DNA of 64,000 nucleotides from Chlorops oryzae (Eukaryota > Arthropoda > Insecta > Diptera > Chloropidae): assembly GCA_020466095.1 (NCBI GenBank), contig CM035806.1, forward strand, positions 68,809,283-68,873,282. Direction: 5' to 3'. The notes beneath the pieces were generated by a model. It saw nothing but the letters and a program-made list of their open reading frames with translations. It did no database searches and was not told the DNA's origin. Both the position numbers and the translations under genes were made by a program. Of this stretch, positions 23,046 through 33,737 are shown in pieces. The first letter of the stretch is position 1. Each line of letters opens with the position of its first letter.

Positions 23046-24833
23046 TAACAATTACATATTTTTGAAAAATGAATTTTTAAGTAAGTAATACATAACTAAA
23101 AATACAAAAATCTTTAAATGTCGCTAAAACGTTCGGCTGAATTAAGCCTCGTTCTGGGACCTTTTCAACCCACTGTGAGCCGCTAGAAAATCGGTTAAGA
23201 GGGGAACTCTATAAAAAAAATTTTCAATAATACAATTTTCAAGTCCCTTTTTTATTGTCAATAAATAAGTTTATTTCCAGGAAATAACTTTTTGTTTCAA
23301 TCGAGTATGAGTATTTGTTTCTCAGTTTCAATTAACTCTCCTTGTGAACCGTTTCTATAATATTTTAGAATAGGAATTGTTCTCTTAAATTTTGAGAATT
23401 TTCTTCAACTATTACAATCCTTATTGCCATCCAGACATATCTTTTGTGATCTATTCATAGCTTCCCTTTACATTTCATATTCCGGACGTTAACTCTGTTG
23501 ACTCCTAATGAATTGATGTTAATTTTGTTTTTGAATAAAATAAATAATATACTCGTACATACCTGGGCAATTCCACGAGAAACTGTCCCACCTGTGATAG
23601 ACATTCTGAGTGCAAATTGTGTTATTTCAGCGCTAAACGGTTACTAAGCGTTTTAAAAATTTTAGATCCTTGAGAATTACTTCCTTTTTTCAAATTTTAT
23701 GCGCTTAAACCTTTAAAACGGGTGTCACGGGTAGAACCTCATTCATGGAATTGCCCACCTGTATAATATATTCATAAATACAGGGTGTCCAGGCAACATT
23801 ATGCATAATTTTAATTTGCGATACCTCATGTCAATTGCCTTAAAGTTGCCGTTATTGAGTTATGCTACTTTAAGGTAGGATGCATTTTTGAATGCATTTT
23901 TAAATATTCTACAAAATAGTTGTACATTTTCAAATTATATCTCTGATTTTCTTAGAAAAATGTGTCAAGAATATTCCATTATGCTCTGTAAATCTTTTTT
24001 AATGAATTTAATGCTCACAATGTGACCCCTGTTTCAGAATACATTTTAAATAACGCTGCCTTATTGTGGTGGTGGTTATCTCCATGCTTACCTCCTCAGC
24101 GATTGTCCGTATTCATACAGGGCGACAATGCATGCTCCCCTACACAGTGTGCTCATTTCGCTCCATCAGTAGGCGTGAACCGAATCGTCGAACCTGGGTC
24201 GAGATCTGGTGCGATCCTCACCTCATAGATACTGCAGCGCCCACAATACTCCCCGAAGTGCCGTACCCGAAAAACCAGGCAGAATACTAAAACGTACTCT
24301 GGCACTCCCGGTCGCCGTAGTACCAATTTTGCGTCATAGATAAAGGTGTGAATACAACTGTAACACTTAATTGCAGGTCGTATGATCAACCCTGCGTACT
24401 TTCCCCAAAAGAATCCTAAACTTTCAATTTGACCCAATTTCCGAGTCATAAACTGGTAGACATTTGGATAGGGTCCGCGGGTTTGCTAAGCCCGTAAATC
24501 ATAAATGATTCCCCCTGTGGGAGAGACTCGAGCGTCAGCCGTCCGAAAAATTTTGACATTATCTCGCCGGTACGGGAAAAAACAATCCCTTTTCCTTCTC
24601 TGAACGTCTCGCACCATCAAACTACGTGTTGCCGCCAGAAAAGCCTCCTAACCTTAACAGGGTTATTGTGAGAAAATCGGTAAATAATTTTATTTTTAAA
24701 TGTTGAAGGCTTTTAATATTCCCAAACGCAGAAGTCCATATGGTCAGCGCCACGCAAAATGAATCCGAATTGGGGGAAAAAAACCTTTAATATTTCTCGA
24801 TGTTGTGCTCATACTTAGTGAGCATATCGCACA
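23046..24833. other. Unassigned stretch, possible decayed element
   Basis: ACAGGGTGTCCAGGC near 23783 resembles the end of the GGGTGTCCC element at 33738, but no partner end was found. The 24020-24650 part is more GC-rich and has 68-98 codon frames on both strands with no recognised domain; it may be an old retroelement fragment. No splice-supported exon was seen. Confidence 0.35.
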
Positions 24834-25077
24834 CCCTCTTCTAAGGTGACACAACTCCAAATTTCTCATTTTTCAGAAAACGCAAAAACCAAAATGCGTC
24901 GCTCTGTCAATCAATGCAAGAAGAAAGGCATTGTCGGGGCTTTTCAGCTTTTTATAATAACGAAAACGGAATAGAATTTTTCGTGCAGTCTGAGAGGTGA
25001 ACTATGATCAAGTTCCATGTGTTAGCTCATAATTGACGGTTTTTGAGTTGTGTCACCTAAGAAGAGGGTGTGCGATA
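24834..25077. mobile_element. Small MITE with 34-bp inverted repeats
   Basis: The left end TATCGCACACCCTCTTCTAA with GGTGACACAACTC is repeated inverted at the right end (GAGTTGTGTCACCTAAGAAG, then AGGGTGTGCGATA). TA-rich flanks would fit a TA duplication. There is no ORF. Its outer TATCGCAC is shared with the MITE pair at 26818 and 58734. Confidence 0.75.
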
Positions 25078-25584
25078 TATTCTAAAGTTACTCTAACAAA
25101 AATTTCAAACAAAAAATACCGTGCAAAGTTGGTTATTACGTCCCATCTCCAAGTGCTTCTCTTGTTTCTTAAATACCCTTCACAAATCGATGCCGCACAA
25201 AATGTTAAATATTCTTGGTTTTTAAATATCTCTCTATGTGAGTTTGATTTGCTTTTGTTAAATATGTATAATTCACTCGACATGTGGCGTTAGTTTTTGA
25301 AAAATGCTCTCGATATCCATGTTTGATCATATTAAAAGGATGCTCTAATTTTCATGTAACGTTTTAAGACCAAATATGGGAGAAGTTTTTTTACACACAG
25401 TGGAACAAATTACCAAATGTAACAACTATTTCCCTTTTGAGTGTTTTTGGTCTGATATATGAATCGTTAAAATATTATGTTTACTTGGCCTTGGCAGTAA
25501 TCAAAGATGTGTACCGTCATAAGACATTTTTGCCAAAAAAAAATTAAAAAACATTTTACAACTGTTAAATCACTTTTTTATATC
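25078..25584. other. Intronic stretch, nothing recognised
   Basis: AT-rich sequence. The overlapping open frames on both strands at 25033-25293 start inside the preceding MITE, share no recognisable motif and are treated as chance. Confidence 0.4.
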
Positions 25585-26650
25585 CAAAACAAGTAAGGGT
25601 GTTATAGTCAGGCGAGCCCGACAAAAGAATACCCGACACAGACACACATATTCAGATAATTTTTAATATCCAGAGGTGTTTAAGGCCATTAGAGGCCCCA
25701 TATACCGACTTTTGTTGAATTTCTTTATGAAAACCGCCCTTTTGCCACGCCCACTTTTCCAATTTTTTTGTTTTCTAATCGGAGGCCTTAATATACGCTC
25801 AAATTCATGTGCATCAAGTTAGCTTGCACTTTTTCGAATTTCCCGAAAAAAATTATTTGTGCTGTAATGTGCCCAGTTTGTGCTATCATGTGCCGTTTCG
25901 AAAAAAAAAATTCCTCAAGGGATGCCATTTTTATGAGGAGGTCATTTTTTTCGTGTCAAGTTAGCCGGTGATGAGTCTTAGCACTGGGATGTTGCTCATC
26001 CACGAGCTGATTGTTGGGTCAATTCTTGCGGCAGAGAGCTCCTTTGTTATGGCCTCTCTCGTCACATTGTTGAAAAATAAAGTCCCGGCTAACTTGACAC
26101 GAAAAAAAGGACCTCCTCATAAAAATGGAATCCCTTTAGGATTTTTTTTTTCGAAACGGCACATGATAGCACAAAATGGGCACATTACAGCACAATAATT
26201 TTTTTTTGGGAAATTCGAAAAAGTGCAATCTAACTTGACACCAAAAAAAGGACCTCCTCATAAAAATGGCATCCCTTGAGGATTTTTTTTTTCGACACGG
26301 CACATATAGCACAAACTGGGCACATTACAGCACAATAATTTTTTTTTGGGAAATTCGAAAAAGTGCAAGCTAATTTGACACGAAAAAAAGGACCTCCTCA
26401 TAAAAATGGCATCCCTTGAGGAATTTTTTTTTTTCGAAACGGCACATGATAGCACAAACTGGGCACATTACAGCACAATAATTTATTTCGGGAATTTCGA
26501 AAAAGTGCAAGCTAACTTGATGCACATCTCAAATTCTAAGTTTCAGTGGAATATCCCAAAAAAATCGATTTTGGGGCAGTTTTAAGATTTTTGTGACAGA
26601 CCCTAGTACTGGAGGTACCCTCAATAATGGACCTATCAAAAAACATATTT
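25585..26650 (-). mobile_element. Family-A Helitron-like repeat, copy A3 (split by a foldback element)
   Basis: In reverse it shows the 3' stem-loop (TCAGGCGAGCCCGA on +) at about 25610, then the second internal module. It is cut at 25806 by the foldback, resumes at 26528 with CTCAAATTCTAAGTTTCAG, and reaches GACCCTAGTACTGGAGGTAC near 26600. The 5' half, including the GTCY core, is absent. Confidence 0.7.
25807..26527. mobile_element. Foldback element with tandem-subrepeat arms and 9-bp target duplication
   Basis: The element begins ATGTGCATCAAGTTAGC and ends GCTAACTTGATGCACAT, flanked by perfect 9-bp repeats CTCAAATTC (25798-25806 and 26528-26536). The left arm has one unit. The right arm has three tandem units of 140, 140 and 142 bp (starting at 26091, 26231 and 26371), each with TTGACAC(G/C), ACCTCCTCATAAAAATGG and GCACATTACAGCACAATAAT. 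A unique spacer of about 110 bp separates the arms. Subrepeat-built inverted ends plus 9-bp duplications match the Drosophila Foldback and Mutator-like pattern. No transposase is encoded. Confidence 0.85.
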
Positions 26651-26817
26651 CTCATACCCAAGAGCAATATTTTGAGATTTATTTGCGCGAGCTAGAATTT
26701 CATTGTGGACCCAATATTTCTAAGTAAATTTTGCTTGGAACTTCATCTAACATAGTTTGCGGTTTTTGAATACGCTTGTGTGCGATCATTCGCTTCATAC
26801 AATTCGACCCACCCTAA

Positions 26818-27071
26818 CATATCGCACCCTTGCCACTAAATCGGCACAATTCAAAACTTCGCATTTCTCGAATATCCTTCAATCTCTGTTAAAACTAAGG
26901 AGATATAATATATTTTCTTAACTTATATTAATCTCAATCGACTGCTGCATTAGTCAATGTAAGCATTAATTCTCTAGGTGTTGAGTTTCTTACAGAAAAA
27001 TGCAATCGAACATAAAAAATTAATTAAAAAAATTTTGAATTGTGCCGATTTTTTAGCAAGGGTGCGATATG
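26818..27071. mobile_element. MITE family F, copy F1
   Basis: The ends CATATCGCACCCTTGCCACT and CAAGGGTGCGATATG are inverted, with subterminal AATCGGCACAATTC opposite GAATTGTGCCGATT. The interior (CTCAATCGACTGCTGCATTAG near 26932) matches copy F2 at 58734-58989. About 254 bp and no ORF. Confidence 0.8.
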
Positions 27072-27608
27072 TAGTTTCCTTCACTGGGCTCCTTATTTGG
27101 AGATTTTCTCAGTGGCGGAAACGAAAAACACACTCTTAATAGAGTTTAATTTCAAACTAAAAAACACGTTTTATTGAACTGTAAAAACAAAATATCTCTT
27201 AGTTGAGTTTTAATTACAAAATAAAGTTAATCGTTTTAATGAACGTTTTAAATAAAAAAGCTCAGTGGCTCGTGGTGTCGATCGTTCGACTGCTTTCTAT
27301 ACAATGATACAATGTTCTTCGTCTTATGGTCTTGTCTCCCTTTACAGAACTCGTTTTGGCATCCGGGGTGATATTTTCGGTAATTACTGCACAGAGTTGC
27401 GTTGCATAATAAAATCATTTTTACCATTTTACTCAGTCATAACCTTTGATCCCTTCGCCCATATATCATTGAAAACTTCTAGGTAAATACAAATTTTTCA
27501 AAGTCTTTTAGGCCTTATTTGTGAAATAAAACATACAAAATAAAAAATTTAAAATAAAGGAATAAAACTTTTATTTCTTATTCCCTTTATTTTATTCCTT
27601 TCCTTTAG
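27072..27608 (+). other. Intron directly upstream of the first visible Ig exon
   Basis: A 73-codon frame at 27265-27486 has no recognisable domain. The 3' part (about 27565-27608) is a pyrimidine-rich tract leading into the TTTAG acceptor. Confidence 0.5.
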
Positions 27609-27786
27609 GTCGTGCATGCAATGGATCGCACCTCACGTGCCACCGATTATCGTTTCATAAAAGAGGCTAATGGTGCACTTACCATTACAAATGTCATGCT
27701 TGAAGATGATGGTAAATGGCAATGTGAAGCTGAGAATACAAGACGCTATACCGAAAATGCTCGACCCGTCAAATTGGTAGTGCTAG
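27609..27786 (+). CDS. Host gene exon: C-terminal half of an Ig domain
   Basis: This is an internal exon of a multi-Ig cell-surface protein. It opens in phase 0 after a long pyrimidine tract ending TTTAG and closes at CTAG|GTGAGT in phase 1. The frame reads VVHAMDRTSRATDY and so on. It contains the DDGKWQCEAEN motif, the classic D-x-G-x-W/Y-x-C F-strand signature of an I-set/V-set Ig fold, followed by a G-strand ending KLVVL. The first cysteine of this domain must come from an exon upstream of the window's visible exons. The split base joins in frame with the exon at 28248. The three neighbouring exons continue the Ig array in the same orientation. It is one of the few sequences here with clear constraint rather than transposon character. 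The gene could be a nephrin/sidestep-like or related adhesion or axon-guidance receptor; the paralogue is not identified. Confidence 0.85.
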
Positions 27787-28247
27787 GTGAGTACGTTTTA
27801 TATTTGTTATTATCCTAAAGAGAAGAAAAAAAAAATTATGTATTCGTGTACTTGGTAAAACGACAGCGAAACGACAACGGCAACGACAACGAGAACGACG
27901 AGGACGATTGCCAAAAAAGTTTTCTTGTTAAAGTAAAGTCAACTTCTTGGAACGGCTTGCGTTAAAAGTTTTCAGTTACGCTATTGTGAATGTTTTTCAA
28001 AATGTTCTTTTACGCTAGAAGGGAAAAGTTTATAAGAAATTCGAAAAGTTTGTAAATGACCAAATATGTTACAAGACAAGTCATTATCGCTATCGTTCGT
28101 ACAGTTGCAATATGTAATTGAAGATTTCCCTCATTCTCATTCTCGCTCCTTGTTTCTTTTCTGCTTAAGGCATGCATTTAATTTTAATTTCTCTCTCTCT
28201 TTCTCTCTCTCTATCTCTCTCTCTCTCTAATATTTGATTTTCTTCAG

Positions 28248-28474
28248 ATCGTCCGAAGCCACCATATTTATTGATTGACTCAAGACGCCTAGATGCAGGC
28301 AATATTTTTGTGCCAGTCAAAGAGAATTCCGAATTGAATTTGGCATGTGTTAGTGAGGGTGGTAATCCAAAGCCAACACTAACCTGGGAAGTACTTTTAA
28401 GTCCCGGTGGAGATCGGCATGCTCAGAAGGTTTCTGCCGAGGTTCTAGAACTGGAGGAAGTGAAAAACAATAAG
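28248..28474 (+). CDS. Host gene exon: first half of a C2-set-like Ig domain
   Basis: The acceptor TTCTTCAG follows a CT-rich tract. The first two bases complete the codon split from the exon at 27609 (Asp), and the exon then reads RPKPPYLLIDSRR. The B-strand cysteine and C-strand tryptophan are visible as LNLACVSEGGNPKPTLTW, the layout of a C2-set_2 (CD80-like) Ig domain as in nephrin, Kirre and sidestep-type proteins. The exon ends KNNK in phase 0 at AAG|GTTAAA, a slightly weak donor. Reading on into the intron reaches a stop within about 15 codons, consistent with a splice site here. The intron to the next exon is only 85 bp. The frame and domain assignment are firm; the precise gene is unknown. 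Confidence 0.87.
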
Positions 28475-28559
28475 GTTAAAAATGCAAATATAATAGATAT
28501 ATGTATTAACATTCAATGAGCTTTATTTAACTTACCATTTTTTTCATTGAATATTACAG

Positions 28560-28713
28560 GACAAGAACTCCTATAAAATCAATAGTGGCGCAAAGAGTGA
28601 AGCACGACTGCCAGCTGTTTATCGTGCTCATCATAATGCTCGAATATTGTGCGTTATGGAGCATCCAACGTTGAAAATACGCCAAAATGCATCGCTGCTT
28701 CTTGATGTGCAAT
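28560..28713 (+). CDS. Host gene exon: second half of the C2-set-like Ig domain
   Basis: The acceptor ATTACAG opens the exon in phase 0, matching the donor at 28474. It reads DKNSYKINSGAKSEARLPAV, then YRAHHNARILCVMEHPTL, then a G-strand ending ASLLLDVQ. The cysteine in ARILCVMEHP pairs logically with the one in the previous exon, completing one Ig domain over two exons. The donor is AAT|GTAAGT, in phase 1. The next in-frame exon, judged by phase and Ig content, is 31.9 kb away at 60622. Nothing between them looks like a constitutive coding exon of this gene, though a small alternative exon cannot be excluded. Confidence 0.87.
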
Positions 28714-30436
28714 GTAAGTGAACTCCCTATCGAATAAGATTCTCTTATATGTTAACACGCTCAGGCACGAGCCTACCTTTCACACAGCCTATCCACGTAT
28801 GCACCGAAATTCAAATTAAATAGTAAACCCAAAATACTTGGGACCGCACTCGAATTTTACGTAAAAGAACCGCCAAGCATCTACAATACAAGTCGTTGCA
28901 AGCGCACTTAATTTACATAAAGAATCCATTGTAGAGCACATTAACGCTTCTCTACATTTACTGCTTTTGCACTTATAACTTTAATATTGTCTGGGTTGCA
29001 GGCATGCTTCATATTTGGGTCAGAAATAATATCGTTGAGCTTCTGTTAAAGTGGCTGACTGACAGCCAGACAAACGGAAGTCTGACACAGCGAGAGACTG
29101 AGCGACGTCCTCACTCACATCAAACGGATCACCTTCATTCGTTGTTCATTGTTCTTGCTCTTGGTCGTGTCTTGCCAGGACAGGATATTCTTCCAGTTCT
29201 CAACAAAACTTTGTTGCATCACATTGTAAGCAACTGTAAAAGATTTCTTGTCTTAACTACGATGCTGCGGTTAAGTTTACTGCTCACCCGCTATTTTACT
29301 TAGACCTACCCCTTACTCTTGCCCTTACCCTTACCCTTACCCTCACCATCACCATCGCCATCATGCTCACGCTTGCCGAAAGGTCATCGCGACCGCCCCG
29401 CCGAACGTGGAGCGAGGAGCAAAATACACGTTGAACGTTGCTCGTAAATTCCTAAAGGAATACTTACTGCCATGCGAGTATTTTGTTTCCTTCACACTTT
29501 TTGGTTTCTTTGCACTCCCGACCCGCTGGCAACTAAGAACAACAACATTTAAGTACGGCATTCACCTCGATTGAGTGAAAGTTGATGCTGTTACAATCTT
29601 ATCACTTCGTTGCGCGCTGTTCCGAAAATGAAGTGAAGCAATTTTGTTTTTCATTTATCAAAGTAGAAAGTGTTTCATTTTAGTCTTTTTTTATTTTTTA
29701 TTTTATTTTTTTAGTTTTTTTTTTTTCAAGCAAGGTTTTTTTCTTTAGTGCGATTCATGCAGAGTCCAGCGTCGAAGACGCTTTTTTGAGCCAACTATTT
29801 CGGTTGAAATGAACCGTAAATCCAGCCTTATCCACAATATTACAATAGTGGGTGCCAACTGAATTAAGATCTGATTATATCAATGCCTATTCTGGTGTAA
29901 CATATTGCTTAAACCGATGAATGTATACCTACAGAACTATCGTCGAAAGCTTCCTTCTGGATGCGATTTATATCTCTCGTTCAACAGTTTCATTCCCAAA
30001 ATGGGCAAGCTTATCAATTGATGAAATTACACTAGCTTACGAATAATTAATTTTTATTAATTCGGAACATCAAAAAACACATTTCTTATGGAGTTTGGTC
30101 TTCTAAACACTTTTTATATTGATTTAAAATAAAATTTAGTTTTTTGGGTATATTGGAAGCATCTCCGAGCAGAACTGGACAATGCATCGTCCGATTTGAA
30201 CAAATTATCACTCAAATCAAAGCTGATGAACCTTTCTAAAACTCTTTCTTACATATTTTAAGATCGCTCAGTAAAATAAGATTCTTTTGACACTTAACTC
30301 TTTGATGCCCAATGTTTCATATATTTAACATTCTCTCTTTCTGCAGCTTCCACTATATTAAAAACAGTGGGATAACTTCACATTGAGGGGTCCAGGAGGA
30401 TTTGTTTTTGGGGGGCCCCCTCCATCCATTCCAAAC
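28714..30436. other. First part of the large intron, no gene recognised
   Basis: It holds a short CCCTTAC-type run at about 29305-29345 followed by CACCATCAC-like triplets, and otherwise unremarkable sequence. The 99-codon frame at 29004-29303 lacks any recognisable domain. Confidence 0.45.
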
Positions 30437-30948
30437 TAAAACAATTAAGGGTGTTATAGTCAGCCGAGCCTGACAATACAATACCCGACACAGACACACA
30501 TGTTGAAATAATTTTCAAAAAACGCCCAATACCGTTAAGAAAAAATATTCTAGAGCTTTTTAAGGCCATAAGGGCCCACGTATACCGTATACCGACTTTT
30601 GTTAAATTTTTATGAAAACCGCCCCTTTGCCACGCCCAATTCTTAAAATTTTTTAAAAATTCTAATTGGAGGCTTAAATATACGCTCGCATTCTAAGCTT
30701 TTTTTTAAATATTTCGAAAAAGTCCGATTTTGGGGGAGTTTTGGGATTTTTGTGACGGACCCTAATACTTCAGGTACCCTTATTAATCGACGGATCAAAA
30801 AAAAATTTTGGGAAGATGTTAATGACTACAAAGAAAGCATAACTGCCAACTTTCGTTCAAGTCCCATTTGAATTTCGGGTGTAGGAGACAATTTTCGAAA
30901 AACGCCTTTCTGCCACGTCCACTTTTACAATTTTTGGAATTCATATTA

Positions 30949-32288
30949 CACTCTTAAAAATATTTCCTTCTATTATAGTAGGAAACACATTACCTTCTAT
31001 TATAAACGAAAGTTTACACACCAAATTAATTTTCAACCTCAAATGTGTAAAATTATGCATTAGATGTGAATTAAAGAAAACTTTCCCTGTGTATTTTAAA
31101 CAGACCTGGGGGTAGTGAACTAAATTTTCAGCCCCACTAGTTCTTTAATGAGTGAAACTTTAAAATATTCGGTTCCACTAATTCGTAGTGAATTTGAATT
31201 CTCTTCCACTATTTTCAGTAGTAAAATAGTGAATGTAAGAAAATTTACACTAAATTCTCTGTAGTGGAAGTGAAAATGTTTCTGACTTAAGCTTTTACTA
31301 GTGGCTGTAAGAATATCCCCACTAAATTAAAAAAAAATTTTTTTTTTATTTTTTCCAAATCAAATTTTGTTGTTGAAAAATTAGTGGCTAACAAAATATC
31401 TCCACTAAATAAGAAAAAAAAATATTTTGAATATATTAAACACAGATTCAATCACGAGTTTGAAAAAGAATAAAACTGGTAACGGGCATGCCAGAATACA
31501 CTGGCACTATGGCAATCATTCATGGTACTTTTGATATAGCTTTTTGCACATGGGTCACTGGTCGTTTTAAAATGTTAGGAGTGCTTACTTTGTGCTCTTC
31601 TAGACTGAAGCTCGGGTCTACAACACTATCATCCGAGTCGAAAGCATACATTTTATTTTTTTTTTAAACTTCTTGTGTTTATTTGAAAATTAAAATGAAT
31701 AGAGATACAAAATTCAAAACTTACTGAAAATAATTTAGTGGAACAGTTTGATTTTCCACTAGTTATTTAAATTTTGAGTGGAAAAAAATGTTTAAGCACT
31801 AATTTTATTTTAGTGGAAATTTTTCAACTTCACTACCACTAGGCTTGTAGTTGAAGTTTTGTTTCACTACCACTAAAAATAATAGTGGAACTGACACGTC
31901 GGGTTTCTTGCACTCAATTTTTTTTTTATTAAAACCCACTAGCTCCACTACCACTAGATTGGGGATTTAGTTAAAAATGTGAATCACTAAAAATTTAGTG
32001 CACTACCCCCAGGTCTGATTTTAAACATACATTATGTAAAATTAGGCCTTTTTCCCGCAAAATTAAGCATTCATAATAATAAAATTACTAAAGATGTGTA
32101 AAATTATTATTTTTATAGTAAATCTAAACATTCATTGATTAAATGTACGCATTTTATGTAAATATGCATTACGCATGTGCGAAATTACACAAAAATTACC
32201 TTTTACACATTTTTGGCACAAAAGTAAACATATTTTGGGGTAAATTTACAGTATTTATAAACGTAATTTTACTTCCATTTTTAGAGTG
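30949..32288. mobile_element. TIR element (CACTCT(T)AAAAAT ends), host of a nested hAT
   Basis: Left end CACTCTTAAAAATATTTCC and right end CCATTTTTAGAGTG are inverted. Interior text shows paired AT-rich segments with ACATTTATG/TGTAAAATTA-like motifs. Removing the nested hAT leaves about 415 bp. No coding capacity and no clear target duplication. Confidence 0.6.
31101..32017. mobile_element. Non-autonomous hAT-type element with 8-bp target duplication
   Basis: Perfect 8-bp repeats ATTTTAAA lie at 31093-31100 and 32018-32025. Ends are CAGACCTGGGGGTAGTG and CACTACCCCCAGGTCTG, 17-bp perfect TIRs of hAT character. Throughout its 917 bp the motif CCACTA (or TAGTGG) recurs many times in both orientations, a pattern typical of subterminal transposase-binding sites but unusually dense. 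No ORF of note. Confidence 0.88.
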
Positions 32289-32295
32289 AACATTA

Positions 32296-33326
32296 GAGTG
32301 GGTCAATTTGTATGGACGAAAAAAAATTTATAGGGAGTATATCAAAATCGTAATCTACGGAAAATTCTAAGCAGCTTTACCGAAGAAACAATAGGTCTAA
32401 AACCAAAACTGACCTCCAGCTTTTCGATCCAAAGTTTTTCTTAAAAATTTGAATGTATTGGGTATACATATTCAAAATTCGAAATTTTTTGAAGTAAAAA
32501 AATTTGAATTGGGAACAAAGTTTAGCATATTATTAGGCTGTTTTTTTAAGACAATTTCAATACATTTATTTAGATTGTGAATATCACAGATTGGTCTGAA
32601 AATCTATTTTGCTGTCCATCCGCGGGACCATTGTACAAAATTGAGAGCGCAAAGAATCAAAACTTAAAGGATTTTTTTTAGATTGGTCTTGCCCATTTTG
32701 CGTACAATTTTAACGTAAAATAGAAAGGCTACTTTAATTTTCTATGAAGGATCCACCGATTCCGGCGCACAAACAAGGAACTGAGAGATTTGTGCAGCTA
32801 TTAACCGGTGTCTCCAGGCGAGTATTGGATAAAAACCGCAACGATGTGTTAGCTGTTACAATCGAAAGTCGAGCCAAGGTCCCGCGGATGGACAGCAAAA
32901 TAGATTTTCAGACCAATCTGTGATATTCACAATCTAAATAAATGTATTGAAATTGCCTTAAAAAAATAGGCTAATAATATGCTTACTGCCTTATTCATAG
33001 AAATGCTAAAATGGATTTTAACTAAAAAGCATTTTAATTTCATGTATTTTTGACAGTAAAGTCACCGTAAAAAAGTCTTAAACAACGTTTTATTTCTATG
33101 AATAAGGCTATTAATTTTTTTCCCAATTCAAATTTTTCTACTTCAAAAAATTTCGAATTTTGAGCATACATTCCCATACATTCAAATTCTTAAGAAAAAC
33201 TTTGGATCGAAAAGCGGGAGGTCAGTTTTGGTTTTAGACCTATAGTTTCTTAGGTAAAGTTGCTTAGAATTTTCCGTAGATTACGATTTTGATATACACC
33301 CTATCGATGAAAAAATTGACCCACTC
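32296..33326. mobile_element. Long-arm foldback element (GAGTGGGTCAATTT ends)
   Basis: The left arm 32296-32629 (GAGTGGGTCAATTTGTATGG to CATCCGCGGGACC) is repeated inverted at 32878-33326 (GGTCCCGCGGATGG to AAATTGACCCACTC), giving about 330 bp of near-complementary stem around a 250-bp spacer. TA flanks both ends (32294-32295 and 33327-33328). The right arm carries a separate 125-bp MITE. TA duplication suggests Tc1/mariner-type mobilisation. The arms would form a long double-stranded RNA if transcribed. Confidence 0.8.
32986..33110. mobile_element. 125-bp MITE inside the foldback's right arm (TTA duplication)
   Basis: Ends CTGCCTTATTCATAGAAAT and ATTTCTATGAATAAGGCTA are inverted. TTA stands on both sides (32983-32985 and 33111-33113). 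The empty-site sequence can be read from the complementary left arm at about 32522-32535, which lacks the insertion. PIF/Harbinger-type by duplication length. Confidence 0.75.
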
Positions 33327-33737
33327 TAGTGTACATGCCTTTAAACATGTTCAAATCTCAAATTTCATCAAAATAAATATCTTGAAAAACTTCGATTTTA
33401 GAGCAGTTTTTGTGATTTTCTTAACAGACCCTAGTACTGGAGGTACCCCTTAAAATGGTCCAATCCATTCTAGAGCTTGCTCTTACTCATGTCCCAGTGA
33501 GCACGTATAACAAATTTCTTCGAGGAAGCTCAACTCCTTCGATAGGAAATCTATACAGATAGATGGAAACGTCTAAATCGAACCTCCTGGTGACGCTGAT
33601 CATTTCTATATATATTTTGTATGGTCTATCTCGACTGGTTCTGGGTGTTACACACAACCACACAAACGCAATATACCTTCGACACAGAGTGTGTCGGGTA
33701 TAAAAAAGTATTAATAGGTAAGAATACATCTAGATTA

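Larger units (their letters stand above)
30437..33707 (-). mobile_element. Family-A Helitron-like repeat, copy A4, split by about 2.4 kb of nested elements
   Basis: The reverse-strand 3' stem-loop is at about 30450-30475 (AGCCGAGCCTGACA), and the second module runs to about 30948. The first module resumes at about 33329 (ACATGCCTTTAAACATG), continues through the CAGCGTCACCAGGAGG core and ends in the 5' hairpin at 33707. The GTCY tract is lost. Everything between 30949 and 33328 is inserted DNA. Confidence 0.75.

Noticed and set aside
24022..24449. Overlapping ORFs on both strands in a GC-richer patch, possibly a gene
   Set aside because: No domain, start context or splice signals recognised; more likely an old repeat fragment.
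25966..26198. 76-codon ORF in the foldback spacer as a possible transposase remnant
   Set aside because: Half of it is translation of the arm subrepeat; no catalytic or zinc-finger motif.
28993..29303. 99-codon plus-strand ORF in the large intron as a possible extra Ig-gene exon
   Set aside because: No Ig motif, no flanking splice sites in a compatible phase, and exon phases already join 28713 to 60622.
29305..29345. CCCTTAC-like tandem resembling a telomere repeat
   Set aside because: Only about five imperfect units, inside an intron; consistent with a short simple repeat. Higher flies do not use short telomeric repeats.
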